A DNA stretch of 64,000 bases from Alphaproteobacteria bacterium (lineage in GTDB: Bacteria; Pseudomonadota; Alphaproteobacteria; Puniceispirillales; Puniceispirillaceae): assembly GCA_016780775.1 (NCBI GenBank), contig JADHLI010000001.1:1-64000 (forward strand), in the 5' to 3' direction. Positions within the stretch are counted from its first letter, which is position 1. Each line of letters starts with the position of its first letter. Below the pieces are notes generated by a model. The model was not told where the DNA came from. It was given only the letters and a program-made list of their open reading frames with translations, and made no database searches. Below are positions 19,403 through 29,589 of this stretch, one piece after another. The position numbers and the translations under genes are program-made.

Positions 19403-21070
19403 TTATAACCGGTTAATGGCTGACATCAGCGCTAGGATAGGCGCTTTGGTGATGGATGTATCAATGCCGGCCCCGAATATTGATAAGCCTGCACCATTTT
19501 TCAGCTCAACATAGGCCGCTGCTTCTGCCTTAGAGGTAGATGAGCGGGTGTTCTGGCCAAAATCAGCTAGGGTGAAAGCAAGCCCAAAATGCTCCCGCAA
19601 CGCGGTAACCATAGCGGATATCGGTCCATTACCCGTACCAGAAATTTCATGCATTGTGCCGTCATAGCTGACCTTTGCTGTGACGCGCTCTGTATCAGAT
19701 GTACGCGAGGCTGGTTCAGTCTCAAACGATATCAATTCATAAGGGGAGGTGATGTTCAGATATTCATCCTCATATAAGGACCAGATCATATCTGCGGTCA
19801 TCTCTCTGCCGCTGGCGTCAGCCTCTTTTTGAACCAGCTGGCTAAATTCCACCTCCATCGGGCGCGGCAAGCGCACATGATGTTCTGTTTCCAACAGCCA
19901 TGCAGAACCAGCTTTGCCTGACTGGGAGTTTACCCGGATAATCGCTTCATAGGTGGTGCCAATATCTGCAGGGTCAATCGGCAGATAGGGTACTTCCCAC
20001 ACCGTCTGGTTAGATTGGCGCATCGCATCCATACCTTTGCGGATAGCATCCTGATGCGAGCCAGAAAAGGCAGTATGCACCAGTTGCCCTGCATAGGGAT
20101 GGCGCTGATGTACCGGCAGCTGATTACAAAACTCTGCTGTATCTACTAATGATTTAATGTCTGAGATATCCAAATGCGGGTCCACACCTTGGGTAAACAT
20201 ATTCAGCCCCAGCGTGATGATATCAACATTGCCGGTGCGCTCACCATTGCCAAACAGCGTGCCTTCCACCCTATCCGCACCCGCCATCAAGCCAAGCTCT
20301 GTAGCGGCAACCCCGCAACCGCGGTCATTATGCGGGTGCAGAGATAAGATCATAGCATCACGGCGAGAGAAGTTCCGATGCATCCATTCGATTTGATCGG
20401 CATAGATATTTGGGGTCGACATCTCAACGGTTGCAGGCAGGTTGATGATGGTTTTGTTTTCCTGCGTGGGTTGCCAGACATCCATTACCGCTTCACACAC
20501 TTCCAGCGCATAGCCAAGCTCAGTTCCAGTAAAACTTTCCGGGGAGTATTGCAGGCGAAGAGCTGTTTCTGATCCCAGCTTGCCAATACGGTCGGCTACC
20601 ATTTTGGCGCCATCTACAGCAATCGCCTTAACGCCCTTTTCATCTGAATTAAATACCACCCGCCTTTGCAAGGTTGAGGTAGAATTATATAAATGCAAAA
20701 TTGCGTGAGGGGCACCTTCAAGGCTTTCTATAGTACGGTCTATTAAATGCTCTCTTGCTTGTGTCAGTACCTGAATAGTCACATCATCTGGTACATGCCC
20801 CCCATCTATCAGCTCCCTCAGGAAATTAAAATCTGTCTCTGAGGCTGATGGAAAGCCAACCTCAATCTCTTTAAAGCCCATGCCAACAAGTAGCTTGAAC
20901 ATCCGCATTTTACGGGCGCTATCCATAGGCTCGATAAGTGCTTGATTGCCATCACGCAGATCAACCGAACACCAGATAGGGGCGGTTTCGATAATTTTAT
21001 TTGGCCAGCTTCTGTCTGGCAAATCGATGGGAGGGTAAGCACTATATTTTTGAATGTTCATCTGGGCCAT
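19403..21070 (-). CDS. leuA: 2-isopropylmalate synthase (long LeuA type)
   Basis: LeuA condenses acetyl-CoA with 2-oxoisovalerate, the first step of leucine synthesis. The 555-aa protein belongs to the longer type that begins with a [11 protein letters not shown] segment. The DRE-TIM barrel metal-site segment is [15 protein letters not shown] near residue 36, the divalent-metal HxH motif is in [11 protein letters not shown], and the flexible [10 protein letters not shown] loop follows. The C-terminal leucine-sensing dimer domain is present (from about 425), so feedback inhibition is expected. ATG at 21070 or 21061 could be the start. It is divergent from lepA across 197 bp. Confidence 0.96.
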   Translation of the reverse strand: MAQMNIQKYSAYPPIDLPDRSWPNKIIETAPIWCSVDLRDGNQALIEPMDSARKMRMFKLLVGMGFKEIEVGFPSASETDFNFLRELIDGGHVPDDVTIQVLTQAREHLIDRTIESLEGAPHAILHLYNSTSTLQRRVVFNSDEKGVKAIAVDGAKMVADRIGKLGSETALRLQYSPESFTGTELGYALEVCEAVMDVWQPTQENKTIINLPATVEMSTPNIYADQIEWMHRNFSRRDAMILSLHPHNDRGCGVAATELGLMAGADRVEGTLFGNGERTGNVDIITLGLNMFTQGVDPHLDISDIKSLVDTAEFCNQLPVHQRHPYAGQLVHTAFSGSHQDAIRKGMDAMRQSNQTVWEVPYLPIDPADIGTTYEAIIRVNSQSGKAGSAWLLETEHHVRLPRPMEVEFSQLVQKEADASGREMTADMIWSLYEDEYLNITSPYELISFETEPASRTSDTERVTAKVSYDGTMHEISGTGNGPISAMVTALREHFGLAFTLADFGQNTRSSTSKAEAAAYVELKNGAGLSIFGAGIDTSITKAPILALMSAINRL

Positions 21071-21267
21071 TTTAATTTCAGTCTGATGCGGGTTTTAGGC
21101 TAGCAAAAACCCTGATTTAGCTGCAATTCGATGTTGTACCATGTTCAGAGTTAGGGTCAAGTCTGAGCGCAAAATGCTAATTTTGTCTGATAGGTGAAAT
21201 TTTCACATCTAAGCCTATCTAAATTACGTCACCCTGCTGGATTATGATATGAATTTAGGATAGATAT

Positions 21268-23076
21268 ATGGCCATGACAAAGCTCAGCCAAATTCGTAAT
21301 TTTTCTATAGTTGCCCATATTGACCATGGCAAATCAACTCTTGCTGATCGCCTGATACAGGTCTGTGGCGGGCTAACAGCGCGCGAAATGTCCGAGCAGG
21401 TGCTGGATAATATGGATATTGAGCGCGAGCGCGGTATCACCATCAAAGCGCAGACTGTGCGGCTTGATTACACCAGTAAATCTGGAGAGCATTTTGTTCT
21501 CAACCTGATGGATACACCTGGCCATGTGGATTTTGGCTATGAGGTATCGCGCTCGCTTTCCGCTTGTGAGGGGTCTCTGCTGGTGGTGGATGCCTCGCAA
21601 GGGGTGGAAGCGCAAACATTGGCAAATGTTTATCAAGCCATAGATGCTGATCATGAGATGCTCGTGGTGCTGAATAAAATGGATTTACCTGCGGCTGAGC
21701 CAGAGCGGGTACAAGCACAAATCGAAGATGTTATTGGCCTGCCAGCAGATGATGCGATAGCGGTATCGGCTAAAACTGGCCTTGGCATTGACGAGGTGCT
21801 GGAGGCTATTGTTGCAAAACTGCCTGCCCCTGAAGGGGATGCTGAAGCCCCTTTACAGGCGTTGCTGGTTGATAGCTGGTATGACCCTTATCTGGGGGTG
21901 ATGACGCTCGTGCGGGTGCGCGATGGCGTTTTAAAAAAGGGCATGAAGATCCGCATGATGGCAACAGGTGCTGTGCATAATGTGGAGCGTGTAGGTATCT
22001 TTGGGCCAAAGCCAGAGGCGGTAGAACAGCTAGGTCCGGGTGAAATTGGTTTTATTAATGCTGGGGTCAAAACCGTATCTGATGCGAAGGTTGGCGATAC
22101 CATTACTGAAGACAGGCGGGTGTGTGCAGAAGCTTTGCCAGGTTTCAAGCCATCTGTTCCAGTTGTCTTTTGCGGGTTGTTTCCTATTGATGCAGCCGAT
22201 TTTTCTGGCTTGCGGGAAGCCTTAGAAAAGCTTTCTTTGAATGACAGTTCTTTTTCGTTTGAGGCGGAAACCTCTGCTGCTTTGGGGTTTGGCTTTCGTT
22301 GCGGCTTTTTAGGCCTGTTACATATGGAAGTTATTCGCGAGCGTTTAAGCCGTGAATTTGATTTAGACCTTATCTCTACCGCGCCTTCGGTTGTTTATAA
22401 GCTGAATATGACAGATGGTTCTGTGCTGGATATGCATAACCCTGCTGATATGCCAGAGGTTACCAAAATTGACAGCCTAGAAGAGCCATGGATTAAAGCC
22501 ACGATTATGGCACCAGACGAATATCTGGGGCAGGTGTTGAGTTTGTGTGTGGAGCGGCGCGGGGAGCAGATTGACCTGACTTATGCTGGCAGCCGGGCGA
22601 TGGTGGTCTATCGCCTACCTCTGAATGAGGTGGTGTTTGATTTTTATGATCGGCTGAAATCGGTTACCAGAGGCTATGCTAGCTTTGATTATCAGATGGA
22701 TGAATATCGAGGCGGCGATCTGGTTAAGGTCTCTATTCTTGTCAATGGTGATCCGGTAGATGCGCTAGCGATGATTGTCCACCGTGAGCAGGCAGAGTTT
22801 CGTGGCCGCGCCATTTGTGCGCGCTTAAAGGATTTGATTCCCCGCCAGATGTTTAAAATTGCTTTGCAAGCGGCGATTGGCGGCAAAGTTATCGCCAGAG
22901 AGACAATATCGGCTTTGCGCAAGGATGTGACAGCTAAATGTTATGGCGGCGATGTCAGCCGTAAGCGGAAATTGCTGGAAAAGCAGAAAGAGGGAAAAAA
23001 GCGGATGCGCCAGTTCGGCAAGGTGGATATCCCGCAAAATGCCTTTCTAGAAGCGCTGAAGATGAGCGACAATTAG
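21268..23076 (+). CDS. lepA: Elongation factor 4 (LepA)
   Basis: This ribosome-binding GTPase related to EF-G is implicated in back-translocation and subunit biogenesis. The 602-aa length is normal. The GTPase motifs are [14 protein letters not shown] near residue 18, [11 protein letters not shown] near 50, DTPGHVDF near 82 and NKMDLP near 136. The LepA-specific C-terminal domain ends with the lysine-rich [19 protein letters not shown] segment and [15 protein letters not shown]. Translation may begin at ATG 21268 or at the second ATG two codons later. Confidence 0.98.
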   Translation: MAMTKLSQIRNFSIVAHIDHGKSTLADRLIQVCGGLTAREMSEQVLDNMDIERERGITIKAQTVRLDYTSKSGEHFVLNLMDTPGHVDFGYEVSRSLSACEGSLLVVDASQGVEAQTLANVYQAIDADHEMLVVLNKMDLPAAEPERVQAQIEDVIGLPADDAIAVSAKTGLGIDEVLEAIVAKLPAPEGDAEAPLQALLVDSWYDPYLGVMTLVRVRDGVLKKGMKIRMMATGAVHNVERVGIFGPKPEAVEQLGPGEIGFINAGVKTVSDAKVGDTITEDRRVCAEALPGFKPSVPVVFCGLFPIDAADFSGLREALEKLSLNDSSFSFEAETSAALGFGFRCGFLGLLHMEVIRERLSREFDLDLISTAPSVVYKLNMTDGSVLDMHNPADMPEVTKIDSLEEPWIKATIMAPDEYLGQVLSLCVERRGEQIDLTYAGSRAMVVYRLPLNEVVFDFYDRLKSVTRGYASFDYQMDEYRGGDLVKVSILVNGDPVDALAMIVHREQAEFRGRAICARLKDLIPRQMFKIALQAAIGGKVIARETISALRKDVTAKCYGGDVSRKRKLLEKQKEGKKRMRQFGKVDIPQNAFLEALKMSDN

Positions 23077-23133
23077 AGCCATAATCTGCGCAATAACCAG
23101 CCCCAATAAGACACCAGAAGTACTCTAAAAAAT

Positions 23134-23490
23134 TTAGAAGCTATCGCGGTTATAATTGCGCTTTTTGCTCTTAATACGCGGAAATAACCTGCCTATCAGG
23201 TTAAAAATCACCGCTAGTAAGGCAAAAAACAAGACCGCAGGCCATTGCAGCACTGACGCGATAATCGGATGCCACAAGAAAGGTGAGCATCCTAGCGCCA
23301 TAATCAGCCCGCAAGGGTCTATATAGCGTTCAATAATTGCTTCGCTTACCTGCAATGATTGTGGGGCTATCTCAAACCAAATCTGACCCAGCAGAACAGA
23401 TGGCTGATTGCTGACAAAGTCCTGCCACATCAAGCCGGCGGCAATGATGATGGCAAATAGCGCGAGGACATTTAGGCATAATCGTACCAT
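23134..23490 (-). CDS. Small hydrophobic membrane protein, function unknown
   Basis: This 118-aa protein carries no family motif I recognise. An N-terminal hydrophobic segment (about residues 5-22) is followed by an amphipathic middle. Two further hydrophobic stretches (about 60-80 and 83-103) lead to a basic C-terminus (RLFPRIKSKKRN), compatible with two or three membrane helices and a cytoplasmic positive tail. It lies convergent to lepA with no operon partner. The reading frame is reasonable but the gene call rests only on length, position and composition. Confidence 0.6.
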   Translation of the reverse strand: MVRLCLNVLALFAIIIAAGLMWQDFVSNQPSVLLGQIWFEIAPQSLQVSEAIIERYIDPCGLIMALGCSPFLWHPIIASVLQWPAVLFFALLAVIFNLIGRLFPRIKSKKRNYNRDSF

Positions 23491-23710
23491 GTCGACAGTG
23501 TGAATAAATATTGTCCGGCTGGCAATAGATTTTAAGTCTAGCGTCTGGACGCTTCCTCTTATAGCGGGGTAGTGGCCAGCTTAGATGTGAAGAGGATTGC
23601 AAGATACAGGCAGACAGGCTATGGTGCGCCCCATCGCTTGCGATAGTAAGGGGCTTTAGGTCTGTTAAATAGCCCCTCTTTTAGAAGGCTTGTTTTTGCA
23701 AGCTGGCGTT

Positions 23711-23800
23711 GGAGAGATGGCCGAGCGGTTTAAGGCGCACGCCTGGAAAGCGTGTTGGGGTTAACGCCCCTCCGGGGTTCGAATCCCCGTCTCTCCGCCA
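23711..23800 (+). tRNA. tRNA-Ser (anticodon GGA)
   Basis: The gene is 90 nt with encoded CCA (GCCA end). The acceptor stem is GGAGAGA/TCTCTCC, the anticodon loop CTGGAAA gives GGA, a long class II variable arm (TGTTGGGGTTAACGCCCCTCC region) is present, and the T-loop is GTTCGAATC. It reads UCC/UCU serine codons. It is an isolated gene between the small membrane protein and the helicase. Confidence 0.97.
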
Positions 23801-23868
23801 CATCCCCTTAGATTTTTGTTAGCTTTATTATTGTTTATATCTAATTATTACATATGCTTATGCGATAA

Positions 23869-25236
23869 TTAATCTTTGGAACGCCTGCGACCACCAGCAT
23901 TACCATTTCTAGAAAGGCGTTGCTTTTGGCTAACAGAACTGCCGTTCTTCTTTTTTTGCCCGCCTTGTTTTTCTGATGGCTTGGTACCACGAGAACCGCC
24001 TGGTCTGTCTGGTCTGTCTGGTCTGTCTGGTCTGCCTGGCCTTGTCGACCGACGAGGCGGACGTGCATCGTTTGGCTCGGTTAGCGGGATATCATCATTT
24101 TTAACATTAATGCCTTTGACTACATTGATATTAAGCTTAATAAGCTTCTCGATGGATTTGAGATAAGAGCGTTCATCTGGGGCACAAAGTGAAATCGCAA
24201 AACCTGACGCGCCAGCACGCGCAGTCCGGCCAATTCGGTGGACATAGTCTTCGGGTACGTTAGGTAGCTCAAAATTAATCACATGCGAAACAGATTCCAC
24301 ATCAATTCCACGTGCAGCAATATCAGTTGCAACAAGAGCCTTAATCTCACCTGTTTTGAAGGCATTCAAGGCGCGTTGGCGGGCACCTTGTGATTTGTTC
24401 CCGTGAATTGCCTCAGATGATATACCCGCCTTGTTAAGAGCAAGAGACACCCGATTTGCCTTATGCTTAGTTCGAGTAAATACGATAGCAGATGTAACCG
24501 CTTCATCCGAAAGTAGATGCACTAACTGTAGTTGTTTGTGATTCTGCGGCACGAGAATTACCGACTGGTCAATCCTATCAACCGTTGTTGCTTGCGCTGT
24601 TACGGATACGTTAACGGGTTTATAGAGGAGGTCTCCAGCAAGGGCAGAAACACTTTTAGGCATTGTTGCGGAGAAAAATAGCGTCTGACGCTTTCGCGGC
24701 AATTTGGCGACAATTTTCTTTACGTCATGAATGAAGCCCATATCCAACATTCTATCAGCTTCATCAAGTACAAAATACTCAATTTGACCAAGATGACACA
24801 AGCCTTGGTTAACAAGGTCAAGAAGCCGGCCAGGCGTTGCGACAACCACATCAACACCGCGTTTCAAAGCCGTAACTTGCGGGTTTTGACCAACGCCACC
24901 AAAAATGGATGTCTGTTTGAAAGCTATGTAGCTGCCATAGAGCTTGATTGAATCAGCAATCTGAATCGCAAGCTCCCGGGTTGGCGCCAGAATAAGGGCC
25001 CGCGGATGACGGGCTTTACTCTCAACCTGCTTAGCATTCAAGTGATGCAATATTGGCAGCGAAAACGCCGCCGTTTTACCCGTACCAGTTTGGGCAATAC
25101 CAAGAAGGTCATGTCCTTCGATGACCTTAGGGATTGCAAAAACTTGAATTGGTGTTGGTTCTAAATAACCAGCCTCAGATAACGCGCGCACCAGTGACTG
25201 ATTTAGTCCCAGCGCTTCAAAATTTTTACTGTTCAA
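23869..25236 (-). CDS. rhlE: DEAD-box ATP-dependent RNA helicase, RhlE-like
   Basis: This 455-aa RNA helicase is probably involved in ribosome assembly or RNA turnover and cold adaptation. All motifs are visible in order: Q motif (FEALGLNQSL to PTPIQ), Walker A AQTGTGKTAAF near residue 50, PTRELAIQ, DEAD near 156, SAT, and HRIGRTARAG near 335. The C-terminal tail (from about 385) is basic and low-complexity, with RPDRPDRPDRPG encoded by a 9-bp tandem repeat, then a Lys-rich end. Tail length may vary by slippage. A 249-bp gap separates it from the divergent ABC-F gene. Confidence 0.93.
   Translation of the reverse strand: MNSKNFEALGLNQSLVRALSEAGYLEPTPIQVFAIPKVIEGHDLLGIAQTGTGKTAAFSLPILHHLNAKQVESKARHPRALILAPTRELAIQIADSIKLYGSYIAFKQTSIFGGVGQNPQVTALKRGVDVVVATPGRLLDLVNQGLCHLGQIEYFVLDEADRMLDMGFIHDVKKIVAKLPRKRQTLFFSATMPKSVSALAGDLLYKPVNVSVTAQATTVDRIDQSVILVPQNHKQLQLVHLLSDEAVTSAIVFTRTKHKANRVSLALNKAGISSEAIHGNKSQGARQRALNAFKTGEIKALVATDIAARGIDVESVSHVINFELPNVPEDYVHRIGRTARAGASGFAISLCAPDERSYLKSIEKLIKLNINVVKGINVKNDDIPLTEPNDARPPRRSTRPGRPDRPDRPDRPGGSRGTKPSEKQGGQKKKNGSSVSQKQRLSRNGNAGGRRRSKD
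24000..24040. repeat. 9-bp tandem repeat inside the helicase gene
   Basis: About four in-frame copies of TGGTCTGTC-type units (plus strand) encode the repeating Arg-Pro-Asp of the helicase tail. Because the period is three codons, copy-number change would lengthen or shorten the tail without breaking the frame. Confidence 0.85.
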
Positions 25237-25485
25237 AATTCCACTTTCATCAACCTCGATTGGGTTGAGTATCAGGCTCTGATAAATATCATGTATTTAT
25301 CTCAACACATTACTACGGGGCATCCGTCCTTCTGGCAAACATAAAACGCTTTATCAGATTCCATCTGTATAAAATGCGGGCAGTATTTGAAAAAAAAGCA
25401 CCACTGAAGTACCAATGAAGCTTCTTATTGGTTATCGTGTCTTTATTTGACAAAATAGAATAAAACCGGCATCTGTTTTGACCTT

Positions 25486-27378
25486 ATGTTAGTTATTTCC
25501 AATCTTTCTTTTGCTATTGAGGGCAAGCCCTTATTTGAGGGGGCGTCTGTCACCATCCCTGCCGGCCATAAGGTTGGTATAGTCGGGCGTAATGGCACGG
25601 GCAAAACAACCTTGTTCAAGCTCATTAAAGGACAGCTAGCCCCTGATGGCGGCAATATCGAAGTGCCCTCTTATTTTCGAATTGGCGGGGTGGAACAAGA
25701 AGCGCCTGCCTCCGATGCTTCCTTGCTGGATACGGTGCTGGCCGCAGATACAGAACGTGCGGCCTTGCTCCTCGAAGCAGAAAGCTGTGAAGATGCAAAC
25801 CGCATTGGCGAGATTTACCAAAGGTTAGAAGATATTGATGCCTATACAGCAGAGCCGCGGGCGTCTTCTATTCTGGCAGGACTAGGCTTTAGTCAGCATG
25901 CGCAAGCCCGGCCCTGCCACGAGTTTTCAGGCGGCTGGAGGATGCGTGTAGCCTTGGGTGCGGTGTTGTTTTCTCAGCCAGATTTGCTATTGCTGGATGA
26001 GCCAACAAACTATCTTGACCTTGAGGGCGCTTATTGGTTGGAACAGTTTTTAGCCAATTACCAGAAAACCGCTCTTATAATTTCACATGATAAAGAATTG
26101 TTAAACCGTTCTGTAAACAGCATCTTAAATCTTAGCCATCATAGCCTAACCTATTATACAGGCAATTATGATCAGTTTGATGCTGAGCGTCGTGCAAAGC
26201 TGGAACAACAGCATTCTATGAAACGTAAGCAAGATGCTCAACGTGCCCATATTCAAAGCTTTGTTGATCGCTTCCGTGCCAAAGCATCCAAAGCACGCCA
26301 GGCTCAAAGTCGTTTAAAACAGCTAGAACGCATGCAACCTATTGCCGCCTTGTCTGAAAATGCGGTGGCAGGTTTTTCTTTTCCCACCCCACAGGCCTTG
26401 CGCCCGCCGCTGGTTACCATTGAAGGCGGTATTGTCGGCTATGGTGAACAGCCGGTTCTCTCGCGGTTAAATCTGCGTTTAGATAGTGATGACAGAATTG
26501 CCTTGCTAGGGGCCAATGGTGAAGGAAAATCAACCTTGTCCAAACTTATAGCAGACCGGTTGCCGCTTATGGCCGGCAAGGCTTTTAAATCAGGTAAATT
26601 GCGGGTAGGGTTTTTTGCCCAGCATCAGTTGGATGAGCTCGTAGAAGGCGAAAGTGCCCTTCAGCATATATTACGTCTACGCGCAGGCGATAGCGAAAAA
26701 AGCCTACGCACAAGGCTAGCAAGTGCTGGCTTTAATAATGATATTGTTGATATGCCTGTGGAAAAACTCTCTGGTGGGCAAAAAGCTAGATTGCTAATGC
26801 TGATCGCCACCATTGAAGCCCCCCATATTTTGATATTAGATGAGCCAACCAACCACCTAGATATTGAAAGTCGTGAAGCGCTGGTTTTGGCGTTAAATGA
26901 TTATGATGGTGCTGTTATTTTGGTCAGTCATGACACGCATCTGGTGGAAGCTGTCGCAGACCGCTTGTGGCTGGTGAAAGATGGCGCAGTAACGCCATTT
27001 GATGGAGATATGGATGAATATAAAAAGCTGATCATGTCTTCTAATAGGACATCTGGTAATAAAACATCTGCTAGTAAGGCAAATAAGCGGAGCAAAGATA
27101 AAGAAGGTAAATCCACTACCGCATCGGCACAGTCTGGTTCTGCATCAGCAAAGAAGATAAATCCAGTAAAGCTGAAAAGCGAGATACGCCGCCTTGATAG
27201 CCAGATAGAAATACTTGCCTCTCAGAAATCAGCTCTGGAGGCAGAAATGCTAAAAACAGACTTTTATAGCGTAAATGACAGTGCAGAAATAGCCCTTAAG
27301 ACAAAGACATTCAGCGATATAACCGCCCAGCTAGAAAAAGCAGAAGAAAGCTGGCTTGAATTACAAGAACAGCTTTAA
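25486..27378 (+). CDS. ABC-F family ATPase (YheS/Uup-like)
   Basis: This soluble twin-ATPase protein of the ABC-F class acts on ribosomes or in related translation functions rather than transport. In the 630-aa product, the first cassette has Walker A GRNGTGKTT near residue 34, signature SGGWRMR near 148 and Walker B LLLLDEPTNYLD. An inter-domain linker rich in Arg/Lys/Gln follows (about 240-300). The second cassette has GANGEGKST near 345, LSGGQKAR and ILILDEPTNHLD. A charged low-complexity stretch and a C-terminal coiled coil (about 560-630) close it. No membrane segment is seen. Confidence 0.92.
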   Translation: MLVISNLSFAIEGKPLFEGASVTIPAGHKVGIVGRNGTGKTTLFKLIKGQLAPDGGNIEVPSYFRIGGVEQEAPASDASLLDTVLAADTERAALLLEAESCEDANRIGEIYQRLEDIDAYTAEPRASSILAGLGFSQHAQARPCHEFSGGWRMRVALGAVLFSQPDLLLLDEPTNYLDLEGAYWLEQFLANYQKTALIISHDKELLNRSVNSILNLSHHSLTYYTGNYDQFDAERRAKLEQQHSMKRKQDAQRAHIQSFVDRFRAKASKARQAQSRLKQLERMQPIAALSENAVAGFSFPTPQALRPPLVTIEGGIVGYGEQPVLSRLNLRLDSDDRIALLGANGEGKSTLSKLIADRLPLMAGKAFKSGKLRVGFFAQHQLDELVEGESALQHILRLRAGDSEKSLRTRLASAGFNNDIVDMPVEKLSGGQKARLLMLIATIEAPHILILDEPTNHLDIESREALVLALNDYDGAVILVSHDTHLVEAVADRLWLVKDGAVTPFDGDMDEYKKLIMSSNRTSGNKTSASKANKRSKDKEGKSTTASAQSGSASAKKINPVKLKSEIRRLDSQIEILASQKSALEAEMLKTDFYSVNDSAEIALKTKTFSDITAQLEKAEESWLELQEQL

Positions 27379-28113
27379 GCGCAAAGCAATACTACCTTAA
27401 CGCTAGCTTCTGGGGCGGGTCTTACCCTCGTCTTGGCAGTCCAAACCTATTCACCAAAAATCACCAAAACCGATTATTCACCCTTATATGTTGCTAAAGG
27501 GAGTGAGGTATACAGCGCCTTGGTTGCGGGCTTGGATGCATAGCAGTTAGGTATTTTAATGGGTGAAAAGGCTTTGGTTCTAAAAGATATCTATATGCTT
27601 ATAGCACTGCTAGCATAGCGAAGTGGTTGAGGATTCTAGGGAGTGTCCCCCTGAGGGTATGGGACCGGCTAGGAGTTACCGCCCAAGAGGACACATACTT
27701 AATACGAACTTCTGTTTGTATTGGACTGAACCTCGACCACACCCTTCAAAAAGACCCTCGGCTCGCAATCTTTTAAACTATGAAACTAGCTGTTATCCAA
27801 ATCGGCAGCCCCCAAATAAGTCTTTCTTGCAGTTGGAAAGCCAGTCCCTCAATTGTTCATCTATTTATCTTCACGCATTTGTGAATCCCTTAAATAAGGT
27901 TTGCGCGCACCTCTAAGTGCATATCCGTAAGCCACCTCTCTTGTTTGAAAAAAATTAATCGCTTCAGGCTGGAAAACATTCAGTCTTTATAAACGCCTGA
28001 AAGCGGTTAGCGAGAAATAACCAGAATATAGCCAGCCAGAATATAACCAGATAGACGCAGATTAAAGGGTGGGGGCTTTTCCCCCTACCTTTAGTTAGGC
28101 AAGTTTTGGGTAG
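27379..28113. other. Long non-coding gap
   Basis: This is the largest gap in the window (735 bp). I find no convincing protein gene; a 97-codon plus-strand frame (27623..27916) has no recognisable motif. It holds a possible structured RNA (27623-27740), a 15-bp near-duplicate (CCAGAATATAGCCAG-type, around 28020-28050), an imperfect G/C-rich hairpin at 28064-28092 that may terminate the minus-strand amidinotransferase gene, and the start of a 19-bp duplication at its end. Confidence 0.6.
27623..27740 (+). ncRNA. Possible structured RNA, family unknown
   Basis: Nested complementary segments suggest a folded RNA. A closing helix pairs 27623-27632 (GTGGTTGAGG) with 27731-27740 (one G-U pair). 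An inner helix pairs 27643-27648 (GTGTCC) with 27689-27694, and a 9-bp hairpin pairs 27701-27709 with 27714-27722 (one G-U pair). I could not match it to tmRNA, RNase P or SRP RNA. A 6S-type RNA was considered but not supported. The strand is uncertain. Confidence 0.3.
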
Positions 28114-28129
28114 TTAGGCAAGTTTTGGG
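28092..28129. repeat. Perfect 19-bp tandem duplication over a stop codon
   Basis: The 19-bp unit TAGTTAGGCAAGTTTTGGG occurs twice back to back (28092-28110 and 28111-28129). The right copy holds the last codons and stop of the minus-strand amidinotransferase gene, so the gene's 3' end has been duplicated downstream. Confidence 0.9.
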
Positions 28130-29094
28130 AAGTAATCTTCTAGGCTTCCTTCGCGGTAGACATCTGCTGTACAGCAATGCAGGCCGCCACCAAATGCATA
28201 GGCATCTCGCAACTCCACCTCAACCACTTCCATGCCTAGCTTATCCATTTGCTCAGCCTGATAGACCTCTGATTTTTCGACACAAACTGTTTTTGGATCA
28301 AGCACCAACACATTCATGCTCAGCCATACAGAAGAATAACATAAAGCTGGCGGCGAGTTATGTGCAGGTTGGGCAGCATCCACAATTTCCCAGCCATTAT
28401 CATGGAACATCTTGCGCTGGTCTTCTGGCAGGCGGCGCTGTGGGTTGTTTAGAATTAGCCCCGGGCGCAGCGGTGTAAAGGTTGCATCAATATGGATAGG
28501 GTAGGGATCACCCGGAAAGTTCACCGCATGAACACGATGCTCTGGAAAGTGCCTGCGGATCCATTCAATGCCTTTTAGATTGGTAGTAAAACCATGCTGA
28601 ACAACCAGATCGCGGCCAAAGCGCAACACATCTGCTGCATCAAATAGAGGCTCTTCTTCTGTCGTAACAAAATGCTTGTTTGCTGTCCATTCAAGGCGCT
28701 TTTGCACGCCTATTTTTTCAGAAAGATAATCATCATGGTAATCTGCATCGGTCAGGCGCGGTTTTGGTGCGGCTTCATGGCGGAAATTAGGGTCCTCTTG
28801 CCAATAGCGCTGCATTAATGGCCGATAGCATAGATATTCAAACCAGCGGCAGCGATAGGACATAGTCGCTTCTAGAATTTCACTACCTACCGTTAGCAAT
28901 ACATCGCGTGGCGGCATACAGCCAAATTGACTTTCGGTATGAAAATCAGGTGTGGTAACGCTTTGTGAGAAATCAATTGGCGTTGGCCTGTCTACACTCA
29001 CGCCCCGCTTCTCTAGCATGCTGGCAAAATTATCTAACAGCTCATTCGCGCGGGCAATACTCTCTTCAGGGCGCCGACCCCACTGGCCACGCAT
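28114..29094 (-). pseudogene. Amidinotransferase (AGAT/StrB1-like), N-terminally truncated
   Basis: The protein is clearly related to L-arginine:glycine or inosamine-phosphate amidinotransferases, which move an amidino group from arginine to an amine. The catalytic triad is intact in the 326-aa frame: Asp152 in FDAAD, His201 in HIDATF, and Cys307 in GGGLHC. The spacing matches Asp254, His303 and Cys407 of human AGAT closely. The family start (a NEWDPLEEVIVG-type strand and about 40-60 residues of the first pentein blade) is missing. An in-frame TAA lies 11 codons before the ATG, and no other frame upstream resembles it. It could be a decaying gene or a short variant. Confidence 0.75.
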
Positions 29095-29250
29095 ATCGCT
29101 ATCATGGCTTGCTGGCCTGTTTTAAATCGAGATAGGCGAGGGCAAATTATTTGGTCGTGGGAATGCTCTAAGGAAAGGCTTACTTTTTTAGCGCCCTCTG
29201 CTAGGTTCAATATTTTATACATCTAAGATACCCGTAAAAGGAGGCTGTTC

Positions 29251-29541
29251 ATGCCAAAAGGATATATGTTGAGTGCGCACCGCAAATTGGCGGACCCTGA
29301 AAAGGCCGAAGCTTACCGGGCGTTGGCGCGGCCCGCATTAGAAGCTATGGGCGGGAAAATTATCGCTGCGGCTGACAATATTGTGGCAAAAGAAAATGGA
29401 CTTGCAGAGCGCACAGTTCTCATTGAATTTGAAAGCATGGCAGCAGCGGTAGCAGCATATGAAAGTGATGGGTATAAAAAGGCTCTGGATGTGCTGGAAG
29501 GCGGGGCTGACAGGGACATTCGCCTGTTTGAAGGGCTGTAA
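29251..29541 (+). CDS. DUF1330 family protein
   Basis: This 96-aa protein of the DUF1330 family has a dimeric alpha-beta barrel (ferredoxin-like) fold of unknown function. The KGYMLSAHRKLADPEKAEAY start, the central VLIEFESMAAAVAAYES segment and the C-terminal DRDIRLFEG match the family in order and length. An AAAGGAGG ribosome site precedes the ATG. It is divergent from the truncated amidinotransferase gene and convergent with a sulfurtransferase gene. Confidence 0.85.
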   Translation: MPKGYMLSAHRKLADPEKAEAYRALARPALEAMGGKIIAAADNIVAKENGLAERTVLIEFESMAAAVAAYESDGYKKALDVLEGGADRDIRLFEGL

Positions 29542-29589
29542 TAAAGCATTATTGCCAATCTTTTTAACTGGTAAATTTGTTTTAACAGG

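Noticed and set aside
21095-21142. Possible 15-aa leader peptide before leuA ending in Phe-Leu-Leu-Ala
   Set aside because: Only two leucine codons, no ribosome site, and the nearby hairpin is weak; not enough for a leucine attenuator.
27623-27916. 97-codon plus-strand open frame in the large gap
   Set aside because: No hydrophobic or domain pattern, overlaps the possible structured RNA, and composition looks non-coding.
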